Of a stretch of 35,850 nucleotides of DNA, positions 8,093 through 16,819 are shown one piece after another. The position numbers and the translations under genes are program-made. Source of the stretch: 'Osedax' symbiont bacterium Rs2_46_30_T18 (GTDB lineage Bacteria; Pseudomonadota; Gammaproteobacteria; Pseudomonadales; Balneatricaceae); assembly GCA_002163025.1 (NCBI GenBank), contig MABF01000088.1:1-35850 (forward strand), given 5' to 3'. The notes under the pieces are model-generated. The model did not search any database. It had not been told where the DNA came from and saw only the letters and a list, made by a program, of their open reading frames with translations. Within the stretch, counting starts at the first letter, position 1; each line of letters opens with the position of its first letter.

Positions 8093-9517
8093 CTAGTATT
8101 TCATTACTACTAATCTTGTTTGAGTATATTCGAGCATGCCGTGTTTACCATCATCGCCGCCAAGTCCGGAGCGTTTCCAGCCAGCGTGATAGCCCTGGTA
8201 GGGATCTGCAGGAGTACGGTTGATGTAGACCTCTCCGGCCTCTATGTTATTGGCAACTTTCATCGCGGTGCGGTAATTTTCCGTGTAAATAACCGATGCC
8301 AGACCAAATTGGTGATCGTTAGCCAGCAACAGCGCTTGATCCGCGTCTGAATATTTTAAAACCGGCAGTACCGGTCCAAAAATTTCTTCCTGGACTATTT
8401 CCATATCCTGACGACAGTTAGTCAGTAAAGTGGGCGGATAAAAGTGTCCGCTGCCCTCAGGTATATAGCCACCGGTTTCCAGCGTGGCGCCGTCATCTAT
8501 TGCCCTTGCTACCATCTGATGTATGTTTAAACGGGAATTTTCGTTGATTAATGGACCCATGAAATCGGGATTCTTTGCGCGATCACCAAACTTTAATGCA
8601 GCCATTTGCTGGCGCAGTAGCTCGACAAATTTGTCGTAAATATCTGCATGTACATAAACCCGTTCAACGGCGGTGCAAAGCTGTCCGCAGTTAGTCGTAG
8701 TTGAACTAACTATCTCCCGGGCTGCAGTTTGCAGATCGGCATCTGCCTCGACAATAGCCGGTGTTTTGCCGCCCAGTTCCAGCGAGGATTTGGCGATATT
8801 TACCTGTGAGTATTCCAATACCTTTCTGCCGGCACCGACACTGCCGGTTAACGTAATCATGCCGACTTTAGGGTGGGTGCATACCCGCTCTGCAGTGGCG
8901 TGATCCATGCTCAGGATATTAACGACGCCCGCAGGAATAGCCGCATCCTGAACTGCTCTGGCAATTTCAAATGCTGAGCAAGGTGTATTGTTACTGGGTC
9001 GAACCACCACAGTGTTGCCGGTAATCAGAGCGGGGGCTATTTTTCTAAGTAAGGTATATACCGGATAGTTAAAAGGGATTAAGCAGGCAACAACGCCTAT
9101 AGGTTCGCGCTGTAATAATAAACTCTCTGAGGGTGAGTCACTGGGTATGATTTCGCCTTCGATACGCCGCGCCCACTCGGCGTGATAGCGGGTAATGTCT
9201 GCGGCATAGATTACTTCATTGGTGGCATCTTCAAGACTTTTACCGGATTCCAGCGCCAGCGCCTGCCCGATATCATTTTTGCGTGCCAATAGGGCATTGG
9301 CAAGGCGATGTAGATAGCTGGCGCGCTCGACACTGGTCAGCAGGCGCCAATGGCGCTGCGCAGCACTGGCAAATAGAACTGCATCGGTGGCATCCTGAGG
9401 GCTGGCAAGGGCAGCCTGCGCAATCAATTCGCCGTTGGCCGGGTTGTAGACGGGTATACAGTGGCCGTCAGTGGAGACTTTAAATTCATTGTTTATAAAA
9501 TTGTTTTCAACGTTCAT
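8093..9517 (-). CDS. aldA: NAD(P)-dependent aldehyde dehydrogenase, lactaldehyde dehydrogenase (AldA) type
   Basis: A 474-residue aldehyde dehydrogenase. Visible catalytic elements are N149 (PFNYP), E247 (LELGGK) and nucleophile C281 (NCGQLCTA). AEWARRIEGEIIPSD and the tail GYHAGWKRSGLGGDDGKHG resemble E. coli AldA more than betaine or succinate-semialdehyde dehydrogenases. Lactaldehyde, glycolaldehyde or another short hydroxyaldehyde is therefore the likely kind of substrate. A TTG-initiated frame begins at 9532, but the ATG at 9517 has GAGGG at good spacing and is chosen. First gene of the leftward operon with the dehydratase (55-base gap) and the GMC oxidoreductase. It is divergent from the IclR regulator, which probably controls it. 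The symbol denotes family resemblance, not proven orthology. Confidence 0.88.
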   Translation of the reverse strand: MNVENNFINNEFKVSTDGHCIPVYNPANGELIAQAALASPQDATDAVLFASAAQRHWRLLTSVERASYLHRLANALLARKNDIGQALALESGKSLEDATNEVIYAADITRYHAEWARRIEGEIIPSDSPSESLLLQREPIGVVACLIPFNYPVYTLLRKIAPALITGNTVVVRPSNNTPCSAFEIARAVQDAAIPAGVVNILSMDHATAERVCTHPKVGMITLTGSVGAGRKVLEYSQVNIAKSSLELGGKTPAIVEADADLQTAAREIVSSTTTNCGQLCTAVERVYVHADIYDKFVELLRQQMAALKFGDRAKNPDFMGPLINENSRLNIHQMVARAIDDGATLETGGYIPEGSGHFYPPTLLTNCRQDMEIVQEEIFGPVLPVLKYSDADQALLLANDHQFGLASVIYTENYRTAMKVANNIEAGEVYINRTPADPYQGYHAGWKRSGLGGDDGKHGMLEYTQTRLVVMKY

Positions 9518-9599
9518 TAGCCGCGCCCTCAATGGAATACGCTTATCCTAAAAGCAGTAATAGGTGCTGTCAAACAAGTTTCTGTATATAAAATATTAA

Positions 9600-9639
9600 T
9601 TCCATATATGAAAAACACTGAAAATATTGAAATATTTCA
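9600..9639. promoter_or_regulatory. Candidate IclR-family operator in divergent promoter region
   Basis: The 312-base gap between the aldehyde dehydrogenase (leftward) and the IclR gene (rightward) holds a perfect 12-bp palindrome TGAAATATTTCA at 9628-9639. A near-palindrome TTCCATATATGAA lies at 9600-9612. TGAAA/TTTCA half-sites are typical of IclR-family operators such as those of KdgR and IclR. The placement, 83-118 bases upstream of the leftward ATG, suits control of both promoters. Confidence 0.5.
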
Positions 9640-9829
9640 TCTATAATTTCGAGCATTGAGAATAACACCATAAATTATCTGGGATTATTATCATTGAAGC
9701 TCAGTAAATACTGCGCTATTAAAATAGTGAGTGAGGAGTAGCAATGAAATAATTTTCAATGCAGTAAAACTACGCTCGTTCGCGATCTGGTTTCGTGATT
9801 TGTTTTATATACAGAAAGGTAGTCGCATA

Positions 9830-10615
9830 ATGTCGAGTAACAAAAAAGCTTCAGTAAAAAGCAAGGTAAAATCTAAAGCGCCCGCGGTTGATAGCTCAAT
9901 ATTGATGTTGGATCTGCTCGCCAGTACCTCTTATCCATTGACACTCTCTGAGCTATGCTCACAAACCGGGATACCTCTGGCCAGTGGTCATAGAATTATC
10001 AGTGTGCTGTTACAGCAGCAGATGGTTGCACGGGATCCGAGCAGGAAAAAATCTTACTGTATTGGCTCGAAAATATTTCAGATAGCTTCTACCGTTTACA
10101 ATAAGCAAACTATCATTCCCTTTTTTTATCCCATCGCTGAAATCCTAAAAAACGAATTACATAAATCGGTTTTCCTCTGTGTGCCAGTGGGCAATAAAGT
10201 GGTAGTTATCTCAAAAGTTGAGTCATCGATTAACCAGACAATAGATTTATTCATTGGCCAGACTTTAACCATGCATTGCTGTGCTCCTGGACTGGCTATT
10301 TTGTCTATGTATAGCCCGCAGACCCGGCAAAGCTACTTAGACAATGAAAAAAACTATAACCCTGACATTGACCTGCAATTAGAAGACGTAGAACAGAATT
10401 TGGCGCGATCAAAACTTTTGGGTTATGCGGTAGTTGAGGATCAGCAAGACGCTCAGGTGAGCCGGATTGCAGCGCCTATATTAAACTTGAGAAACGAACC
10501 CGTCGCCGCCATCGGTATTGCCATTAACAGTGAAGGGTTGAGCCCTCAGATCTCAAGAAGTTATTCAAAGAATTTGATTCAGGCTGCCCGTCAGTTGTCC
10601 TCGCGGATAATCTGA
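9830..10615 (+). CDS. IclR-family transcriptional regulator
   Basis: A 261-residue regulator. A lysine-rich N-terminal tail (about 1-20) precedes the winged helix-turn-helix: ILMLDLLASTSYPLTLSELC, then GIPLASGHRIISVLLQQQMV to about residue 70. The effector domain follows (about 85-255), with VGNKVVVISKVES, CCAPGLAILS and ISRIAAPILNLRNEPVAAIG, all recognisable IclR elements. The frame is open from a GTG at 9731, but the ATG at 9830 has AAAGG 10 bases upstream and gives the family's usual length, so it is preferred. It faces away from the aldA-dehydratase-GMC operon and is the likely repressor or activator of that operon, probably responding to a sugar acid or an aromatic or short organic acid. 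A weak GGCC-AAT-GGTC stem followed by ATTTTTATTT lies just past the stop. Confidence 0.9.
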   Translation: MSSNKKASVKSKVKSKAPAVDSSILMLDLLASTSYPLTLSELCSQTGIPLASGHRIISVLLQQQMVARDPSRKKSYCIGSKIFQIASTVYNKQTIIPFFYPIAEILKNELHKSVFLCVPVGNKVVVISKVESSINQTIDLFIGQTLTMHCCAPGLAILSMYSPQTRQSYLDNEKNYNPDIDLQLEDVEQNLARSKLLGYAVVEDQQDAQVSRIAAPILNLRNEPVAAIGIAINSEGLSPQISRSYSKNLIQAARQLSSRII

Positions 10616-10691
10616 TTTGAAGGGGCCAATGGTCATTTTTATTTACCTTTGCAGTCAAAAAAATTCAATAGTCAGTAGTAAATGCAAAATT

Positions 10692-10925
10692 TAGTCTATT
10701 AGGGAACATATGATCAGCCCGTAGGGGCGTTCAGTGCACCCCGATCTCGTTGTTATCAACTTTCGACAGGCACAGACTTATTGCTCCCTGCAAAGTCTAG
10801 GTACCTACATCCCTGTAGGCAACCAGCATGTCTGTAGTTAGCATGCCCTCTGGGTGCGATGCCTAGATCTCGGAATGCTCTGAACGCCAGAGGCGTACCG
10901 GACTTGATCATATGTTCCTTAGACT
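10692..10925. repeat. 234-bp inverted-repeat element, MITE-like
   Basis: The outer arms are 10692-10715 and 10905-10925. They share AGTCTA and AGGAACATATGATCA as inverted copies, with three extra bases in the left arm. Moving inward, GGCGTTCAG at 10724-10732 pairs with CTGAACGCC at 10880-10888, so the inverted structure goes beyond the ends. A smaller hairpin, CCTACA/TGTAGG, is near 10803-10818. No transposase is encoded and no clear target duplication was seen. It fills most of the 496-base gap between the IclR gene and the second aldehyde dehydrogenase and could be a miniature transposable element or a large structured RNA. An 88-codon frame at 10859 is not believed. Confidence 0.6.
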
Positions 10926-11111
10926 ATTCGTCATCCACATTTGATGACGCTTTTAACTCTGAGTTTACTGGCTGTTGCTGCAATGACCTGAATATTACAG
11001 CAGTAATATTGATTTTGTCCTCTCTTGCTAGCAGTGTCAAAAGTACTGCTCAGGCTTTTAGGTGGTCAGCGATCAAGGTGACAATAAATACCATAAATTT
11101 AAGGAATTGCG

Positions 11112-12533
11112 ATGCAATTTATTGAAAAGCTATACATAAACGGGCGTTGGCAGAAACCTTCTACAAACAATTCATTAGCGTTGATTAACCCGGCAACGGA
11201 GCAAGTGTTTGCCAAAGTATCACTCGCTTCAGAGGCCGACGTGGAAAAGGCGATTGTGTCGGCCCGTGAGGCGTTTCCAAGTTGGTCCGCGACCAGCGCG
11301 GCTCATAGGGCCCTATTGATGAACGCCATCGCTGATGAAATGCAGCTACGCTATGATGACTTAGTGGCCGCTCATGTTACTGCTATGGGTTGTCCGATCA
11401 GTATTGCCGGTGCCTATCATGTGGATTGCCCGATTGAAGCGATGCGCTATTATGCAAATCTTGCGGCAACTATGGATGAAGTAGAAGAGAAGGGCACAGT
11501 GTTAATCACTAAAGAGCCGGTGGGTGTCTGTGCTTTTATAAATCCCTGGAACTATCCATTGCATCAGCTCATTGGCAAGCTCGCTCCAGCACTCGCTGCC
11601 GGTTGTACTCTAGTCACTAAGCCCGCAGAACAGACGCCCACTGCAGATCTAATAATGGCAGAAATAATGCACAAGGTTGGTTTGCCAGCCGGAGTGTTTA
11701 ATTTAGTTTTTGGTATAGGCAGCGAGATAGGCCCTATCATGGCAAGCCACCGCGAAGTTGATTTGATCTCTTTTACCGGTTCAACCAGGGCGGGTATTGA
11801 AGTGGCAAAAACAGCGGCGGGGACTGTAAAAAGGGTGTGCCAGGAGCTAGGTGGTAAATCTGCCTATATTATAACGCAAGATGCTGATATCGATGCTGCG
11901 GTGCGCTACGGCGTAGAAGATGTGATGGTCAATAGCGGTCAGACTTGTAATGCACTGACCCGTATGTTGGTGCACTCAAGCAAGCTCGAAGCGGTCATAA
12001 AACAGGCCAGGTTAGTGGCTCAAGAGCAAGTAGTCGGTGATCCTCTGGATGATAATTCGAGCATGGGCCCGATGACTTCAGAGCAGCAACAGCAGAAGGT
12101 GCTCAACTACATAGAACAAGGCATTGCAGCGGGGGCACAGCTGATTGTCGGTGGAACGCAAATGCCAGAGGGTCTCAAATCCGGATATTATGTGAAGCCA
12201 ACTATTTTTGCCAGAGTGAGCGGGGATATGAGTATTGCCCGTGAAGAAATTTTTGGCCCGGTATTGTGTATCATCAGTTATGACAGTATTGAGCAGGCGA
12301 TAGAAATTGCCAATGACAGTATTTATGGATTGTCCTCTGCGGTCTATGCAAAAGACAAAAGCAGCGCCTTAAAAATAGCCCGGCAGATTAAAGCGGGACA
12401 ATGTTATCTGCAAGGCAGTTATTTCTCTCTTGATGCACCTTTTGGTGGTTACAAACAATCGGGTAATGGTCGGGAATGGGGAAGCCAAGCAATGGCCGAA
12501 TATATTGAAATTAAGGCAATTATATGTGATTGA
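11112..12533 (+). CDS. Aldehyde dehydrogenase family protein
   Basis: A 473-residue NAD(P)-dependent aldehyde dehydrogenase. N147 (NPWNYP), E245 (CQELGGK) and the catalytic C279 (NSGQTCNA) are present, with FTGSTRAGIEVA as the cofactor-binding turn and EEIFGPVLCIISY in the C-terminal part. The variant QELGGK and the FGGYKQSGNGREWG tail suit the broad-specificity aldehyde dehydrogenase group rather than AldA, so the two enzymes at this locus probably act on different aldehydes. AAGGAA lies 7 bases upstream of the ATG. It is separated from the IclR gene by the inverted-repeat element and is followed by an 815-base gap, so it is likely transcribed alone. Substrate unknown. Confidence 0.9.
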   Translation: MQFIEKLYINGRWQKPSTNNSLALINPATEQVFAKVSLASEADVEKAIVSAREAFPSWSATSAAHRALLMNAIADEMQLRYDDLVAAHVTAMGCPISIAGAYHVDCPIEAMRYYANLAATMDEVEEKGTVLITKEPVGVCAFINPWNYPLHQLIGKLAPALAAGCTLVTKPAEQTPTADLIMAEIMHKVGLPAGVFNLVFGIGSEIGPIMASHREVDLISFTGSTRAGIEVAKTAAGTVKRVCQELGGKSAYIITQDADIDAAVRYGVEDVMVNSGQTCNALTRMLVHSSKLEAVIKQARLVAQEQVVGDPLDDNSSMGPMTSEQQQQKVLNYIEQGIAAGAQLIVGGTQMPEGLKSGYYVKPTIFARVSGDMSIAREEIFGPVLCIISYDSIEQAIEIANDSIYGLSSAVYAKDKSSALKIARQIKAGQCYLQGSYFSLDAPFGGYKQSGNGREWGSQAMAEYIEIKAIICD

Positions 12534-13348
12534 GTAAACGTCATAGAAAATCGGGCACTGGACATGAAATTTATCGCAGCCACAAAAATAATGACGCCTT
12601 AGAGGGTAAATGCTTTGTTTGTTTTCGGTCTTATTTCCAGCTAATAATAAAGGCAAGTGGAAAAAACATAATCTATACGGTTATTAACGGATATCATTTT
12701 GCTTTTCTATGCTGGGCATTCTGAATATTCGTTTGGCATAGGTTTTACGCAAATGCCAGCTTGAGTTTCCCGTAGAGGATAAAAAAAATTTGAGCCACAA
12801 TCAGTCGCGAATAAATTGTTCTTTAATAAAAAAGCAGAAACTGGCTACTAAAGTGAATATTTATCCATCAATTAATGCAATCATTCGCGGGGTTGAACTT
12901 GCTCTATGAGCTGCTTCTCAGTCAAAACTGGCGAAAAAGCGCGCACTTGATTGAAAGCGACGTCAATTTAGCTATTAAAGACATCGATAGTTAGCTATTG
13001 TCGCTTTTGGGTATGGTATTATCTTTAGTTTTTCTTAATATAATAGGAGGACTTAAAACCTGATAATATACGTAAAGAAAATCTGTTACGTATCATGAAA
13101 AAATCAAAAGCTCGGCTACAACTGAAAAACAAAGTAAAAAGGGATACTTGGATATCATCTAATAATGACAGTTAATTGATTGTTTAAAGTTAACTGAGTT
13201 TAGTTTTTCTAAACAATACGATTAGAAAAGCTGTTTTCTGCAATGCCGTTATTAGTAATGATTGTATGATCTAGGCTGTTGTGTTTTTGGGTTAAGCCAA
13301 AAAAACGTCCTAGTTACAACTTAGAATAATAATATTGAGGTCATAAGA
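12534..13348. other. Long leader/intergenic region upstream of the ABC importer operon
   Basis: No intact gene is seen. At 13045-13050 there is a perfect AGGAGG with no ATG behind it. The frame that follows (13047-13175) reads NIRKENLLRIMKKSKARLQL and stops after 42 codons; it resembles the start of a small DNA-binding protein and may be a remnant whose start codon was lost. Two dyads lie nearer the importer gene: 13202-13232 (listed separately), and TTTTTGG/CCAAAAA around 13284-13303, only some 45 bases upstream of the start. Confidence 0.4.
13202..13232. promoter_or_regulatory. 11-bp imperfect dyad upstream of the importer operon
   Basis: AGTTTTTCTAA at 13202-13212 and TTAGAAAAGCT at 13222-13232 are inverted copies with one mismatch and a 9-base spacer. 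The dyad lies about 117 bases upstream of the binding-protein start. The A/T-rich arms without a U-tract suggest an operator or an mRNA leader hairpin rather than a terminator. The cognate regulator is unknown. Confidence 0.35.
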
Positions 13349-14938
13349 ATGCACAATAAAATCGAACAACTGACACAAGAAGCTAAAAAGGGACGTTTAA
13401 GTCGTCGTGACTTTATGCGCCACGCCGCCGCTATCGGACTGGCTGCTCCACTTGCTACATCTTTATTAGGGCAGAGCGCCTTTGCAGCAGAAGCACCGAA
13501 AAAAGGTGGCCATTTAATCGCCGCTCTGACTGGCGGTAGCTCAACTGATTCGCTTGATCCGGCTTTGAGCGCATCTAACGTACCTTTTAATATTTTACGC
13601 ACATGGGGAGAGACGCTTGTTGATATTTCCCCTGAAGGCGAGGCAATTCCCTGGTTAGCTGAATCCTGGGATTCTTCTAACAACGCTCAAACCTGGACCT
13701 TTACCATTCGCAAGGGTATTACCTTCCACAATGGCAAAACCATGGATAACAACGATGTCGCTAAAACGCTACAGCGTCATTCAGGTGAAGACACTAAATC
13801 AGGCGCGTTGGGTATCATGCGTGATATCAAGTCTATCACCACACAGGGCACCGATAAGGTTGTTGTAGAGCTTACCGGCGGCAATGCCGATTTACCTTAC
13901 TTGATGTCTGATTATCACCTGGTTATCCAACCAAACGGTGGCTTTGACGCACCTGCAGCAGGTGTAGGAACAGGTCCTTACAAGGTTAAAGTCAATGAGC
14001 CAGGTATTCGCCACGTTGGTGAAAAGTACGATGGTTACTGGCGCGACAGTGTCGGTCATGCAGACACTGTTGAAATCCGCGTGATGAACGACCAGACAGC
14101 ACGTATGGCTGCTCTGCAATCTGGCAGCGTACACTTTGTAAACCGTGTAGCTCCTAAGACAGCTAAGTTGCTAGGGCGTCTTCCTAACGTTGATATCGTA
14201 AACGCTAAGGGCCGCGGACACTACCCGTTCCTAATGCATGCAGATACTGCGCCTTACGACAACAATGAACTACGTATGGCACTGAAATATGCAATTGACC
14301 GTGATGATCTGGTTAAACGTATTCTAAAGGGCTACGGATCTGTTGGTAACGATAACCCAATCAACGCCGCTTACGATCTGTTCAACGCAGATATCGAACA
14401 GCGCGCTTACGATCCTGACAAAGCAGCTTTCCACTATAAGAAATCAGGGCATTCAGGGCCTATCGTTTTACGCTCATCTGAAGCGGCATTCTCTGGCGCT
14501 GTCGATGCGGCATTGTTGTTCTCTCAGCATGCGGCTAAAGCGGGAATCGAAGTTAAGGTACAGAAAGAGCCTGCCGATGGTTACTGGTCAAATGTTTGGA
14601 ACAAGCAACCGTTCTGCGCATCTTACTGGGGTGGCCGTAATACTCAAGATCAGATGTTCTCTGTGGCGTATAAGTCAACAGCTGACTGGAATGACACTAA
14701 GTGGCAGCGTCCGGAGTTTGATTCATTATTGGCTAAGGCACGTACTGAAACTAACCGTGACAACCGCAAGGAAATCTACACTGACATGTCTATGATGGTT
14801 CGCGATGAAGGCGGCGCTATCATTCCAATGTTCAATGATTTCGTCGATGCTAAGTCAAGCAAAGTGGGTGGTTACATTACCGATCCATCTGCTGAGCTGT
14901 CTAACGGTTTCGCCTTAATTCGCTGCTGGTTGGCATAA
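13349..14938 (+). CDS. Tat-exported family-5 substrate-binding protein of peptide-type ABC importer
   Basis: A 529-residue periplasmic binding protein of the DppA/OppA (SBP_bac_5) family. The N-terminus has a twin-arginine signal, SRRDFM at 18-23, a hydrophobic stretch AAAIGLAAPLATSLLG and cleavage after AFAA, so it is exported folded through Tat. The mature protein shows family elements: GETLVDISPEGEAIPWLAES, then WTFTIRKGITFHNGKTMDNN, GTGPYKV and LRMALKYAIDRDDLVK. GAGG precedes the ATG at good spacing. It is the first gene of an importer operon, 3 bases before the first permease gene. Likely cargo is a small peptide or an amino-acid/opine-like conjugate; families of this type also carry other solutes. 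Codon use is even and GC is higher than at 1-5000. Confidence 0.93.
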   Translation: MHNKIEQLTQEAKKGRLSRRDFMRHAAAIGLAAPLATSLLGQSAFAAEAPKKGGHLIAALTGGSSTDSLDPALSASNVPFNILRTWGETLVDISPEGEAIPWLAESWDSSNNAQTWTFTIRKGITFHNGKTMDNNDVAKTLQRHSGEDTKSGALGIMRDIKSITTQGTDKVVVELTGGNADLPYLMSDYHLVIQPNGGFDAPAAGVGTGPYKVKVNEPGIRHVGEKYDGYWRDSVGHADTVEIRVMNDQTARMAALQSGSVHFVNRVAPKTAKLLGRLPNVDIVNAKGRGHYPFLMHADTAPYDNNELRMALKYAIDRDDLVKRILKGYGSVGNDNPINAAYDLFNADIEQRAYDPDKAAFHYKKSGHSGPIVLRSSEAAFSGAVDAALLFSQHAAKAGIEVKVQKEPADGYWSNVWNKQPFCASYWGGRNTQDQMFSVAYKSTADWNDTKWQRPEFDSLLAKARTETNRDNRKEIYTDMSMMVRDEGGAIIPMFNDFVDAKSSKVGGYITDPSAELSNGFALIRCWLA

Positions 14939-14941
14939 TTG

Positions 14942-15910
14942 ATGGCTGTAGATAATAATTCTCTGTCTACTTTAGTGGTCAAGCGCTTAGCGCTTGGCCT
15001 ACTATTACTTCTGGCTATATCGGTGCTTATTTTTGCCGGTACAGAATTGCTACCTGGAGATGTGGCACAAAGTATATTAGGTCAATCGGCCACTCCTGAA
15101 GCTGTCGCCAATTTGCGCGCAGAAATGGGATTGGATAGACCTGCATTAACGCGATACTTTAGTTGGTTATTTGGCATAGTCCAAGGCGATTTAGGGACTT
15201 CTTTAAGTAGTGGGCGCGATATCAGCACTATGATTGGAGACCGACTCGGTAATACCTTGTTTCTAGCTTCATCTGCTGCGCTTATATCGGTACCGCTGGC
15301 GATCTTTCTCGGTATGGTTGCGGTGCATTACCGTGACGGCATCGTCGATAAATTAATTTCAATTACTACCATTGCCACTATTTCACTACCCGAGTTCTTT
15401 ATCGGCTACTTACTCATTCTGTTTTTGGCTGTTAACTGGAACTTGCTGCCATCCAGTTCAATCGTCTATAGCGATATGTCATTCATGGAGAGGCTCACTG
15501 CTATCGCTATTCCCTGTATCACCCTGACATTCGTAGTGTTGGCGCACATGATGCGCATGACCCGCGCGGCGATTCTCAACGTGATGAACAGTGCCTATAT
15601 TGAAACGGCAGAGCTGAAGGGCCTTAGTCCTTTCAAAATCATCTTCCATCACGCACTGCCCAATGCGATATCGCCGATCATTACCGTGGTTGTTTTGAAC
15701 CTGGCTTATCTGGTAGTAGGGGTTATCGTGGTAGAAATTATCTTTGTCTACCCAGGCATGGGACAGCTATTGGTCGATCACGTAACAAACCGTGATGTAC
15801 CTGTAGTGCAAGCGGTAGGACTGATCTTTGCTGCGATCTATATTTTACTCAACATGTTTGCCGATATAATGTCAATTATCGCCAACCCGAGATTAAGACA
15901 CCCGAAGTAA
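14942..15910 (+). CDS. Peptide-type ABC importer permease, DppB-like
   Basis: A 322-residue inner-membrane permease of the DppB/OppB type. An N-terminal transmembrane helix (LALGLLLLLAISVLIFAGTE) is followed by the periplasmic LPGDVAQSILGQSATPE motif that marks DppB-type subunits. About five further helices follow, with an EAA loop (ETAELKGLSPFKIIFHHALP) near residue 225 that contacts the ATPase. A TTG at 14939 directly precedes the ATG at 14942; I take the ATG. The gene begins 3 bases after the binding-protein stop, so translation is probably coupled. A short hairpin follows its stop. Confidence 0.92.
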   Translation: MAVDNNSLSTLVVKRLALGLLLLLAISVLIFAGTELLPGDVAQSILGQSATPEAVANLRAEMGLDRPALTRYFSWLFGIVQGDLGTSLSSGRDISTMIGDRLGNTLFLASSAALISVPLAIFLGMVAVHYRDGIVDKLISITTIATISLPEFFIGYLLILFLAVNWNLLPSSSIVYSDMSFMERLTAIAIPCITLTFVVLAHMMRMTRAAILNVMNSAYIETAELKGLSPFKIIFHHALPNAISPIITVVVLNLAYLVVGVIVVEIIFVYPGMGQLLVDHVTNRDVPVVQAVGLIFAAIYILLNMFADIMSIIANPRLRHPK

Positions 15911-15912
15911 AG

Positions 15913-15935
15913 CCTCTGCTGCCAAAGCGCAGAGG
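15913..15935 (+). other. Intercistronic hairpin after the DppB-like gene
   Basis: CCTCTGC (15913-15919) and GCAGAGG (15929-15935) form a perfect 7-bp stem with a 9-base loop, starting two bases after the stop codon. There is no U-tract, so it is more likely an mRNA-stabilising or processing hairpin inside the operon than a terminator. Confidence 0.5.
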
Positions 15936-15979
15936 TCAGAATAACTATAATAGAGAAAACTACATAGGTTTTACACAAG

Positions 15980-16819
15980 ATGAAAAATAATTTGATGCAC
16001 GATATTTTTTCGCATCTATCTTGGGGCGCACGCATTGGACTGCTAAGCATTTTGATTTTTGCTTTCGCAGCCATATTTGCACCTTGGGTATCTCCTTTCA
16101 CTCAAGACGAAATTGTTGGCGATGTATGGGAACCTATCTCAGCACACTCCTGGTTAGGTACCGATCAGCTGGGAAGAGATATTCTCTCTCGTCTGATCCA
16201 TGGGGCTCGCAATACGTTCTTTATTGCCGGAGCTGCAACTCTGCTGTCATTTTTCATGGGTACTTTCCTCGGTTTCCTAGCCGCTGTGTCCGGTGGCAGA
16301 ACTGACCAGGCACTGAGTCGAAGCAATGATTTGCTGATGGCTATCCCAACACTCATTTTTGCCTTAGTAGTACTTTCGGTGCTGCCTGCAAGTATGGCGG
16401 TGTTAATAGTCGTGATGGGCGTTTTAGACTCCACCCGGGTATTCAGATTATCACGTGCAGTCGCTGTCGATATAGTGGTGATGGACTACGTAGAGGCGGC
16501 TCGCCTACGCGGTGAAAACACCTTGTGGATCATATTCCGTGAAATCTTACCCAACGCGCTGTCGCCACTGTTTGCCGAGTTTGGTTTACGCTTCGCATTT
16601 GCGGTGCTGTTTCTTAGTACATTGAGCTTTTTAGGCCTGGGAATTCAGCCACCGGATGCCGATTGGGGCAGTATGGTAAAAGAAAACAAAGACGGTATTG
16701 TCTTTGGTATTCCAGCGGCATTGATTCCTGCCGGCGCTATCGCTATATTAACTATCAGTATTAACTTAGTAGTGGACTCTATTCTCAGCCGCACCAGCAG
16801 TTTAAAAGGGGGCAGATAA
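15980..16819 (+). CDS. Peptide-type ABC importer permease, DppC-like
   Basis: A 279-residue permease of the DppC/OppC type. It has a first transmembrane helix (GLLSILIFAFAAIFAPWVSP), the characteristic segment HSWLGTDQLGRDILSRLIHG near residue 55, several further helices, and the EAA loop YVEAARLRGENTLWIIFREI followed by LPNALSP. The final part FLGLGIQPPDADWGSMV is typical of the family. The spacing to the DppB-like gene is 69 bases with the hairpin in between. The ribosome binding site is poor; ATG at 15980 is preferred, and an in-frame ATG five codons later is possible. The stop codon overlaps the ATPase start by one base. Confidence 0.92.
   Translation: MKNNLMHDIFSHLSWGARIGLLSILIFAFAAIFAPWVSPFTQDEIVGDVWEPISAHSWLGTDQLGRDILSRLIHGARNTFFIAGAATLLSFFMGTFLGFLAAVSGGRTDQALSRSNDLLMAIPTLIFALVVLSVLPASMAVLIVVMGVLDSTRVFRLSRAVAVDIVVMDYVEAARLRGENTLWIIFREILPNALSPLFAEFGLRFAFAVLFLSTLSFLGLGIQPPDADWGSMVKENKDGIVFGIPAALIPAGAIAILTISINLVVDSILSRTSSLKGGR

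Noticed and set aside
10859-11125. 88-codon frame between the IclR and aldehyde dehydrogenase genes
   Set aside because: It starts inside the inverted-repeat element, overlaps the start of the real aldehyde dehydrogenase gene and has no recognisable content.
12530-12724. 64-codon frame after the second aldehyde dehydrogenase
   Set aside because: It overlaps the end of the dehydrogenase gene and has no ribosome binding site or protein-like features.
14343-14795. 150-codon frame inside the family-5 binding-protein gene
   Set aside because: It overlaps a well-supported gene in another frame and its composition is unlike a folded protein.
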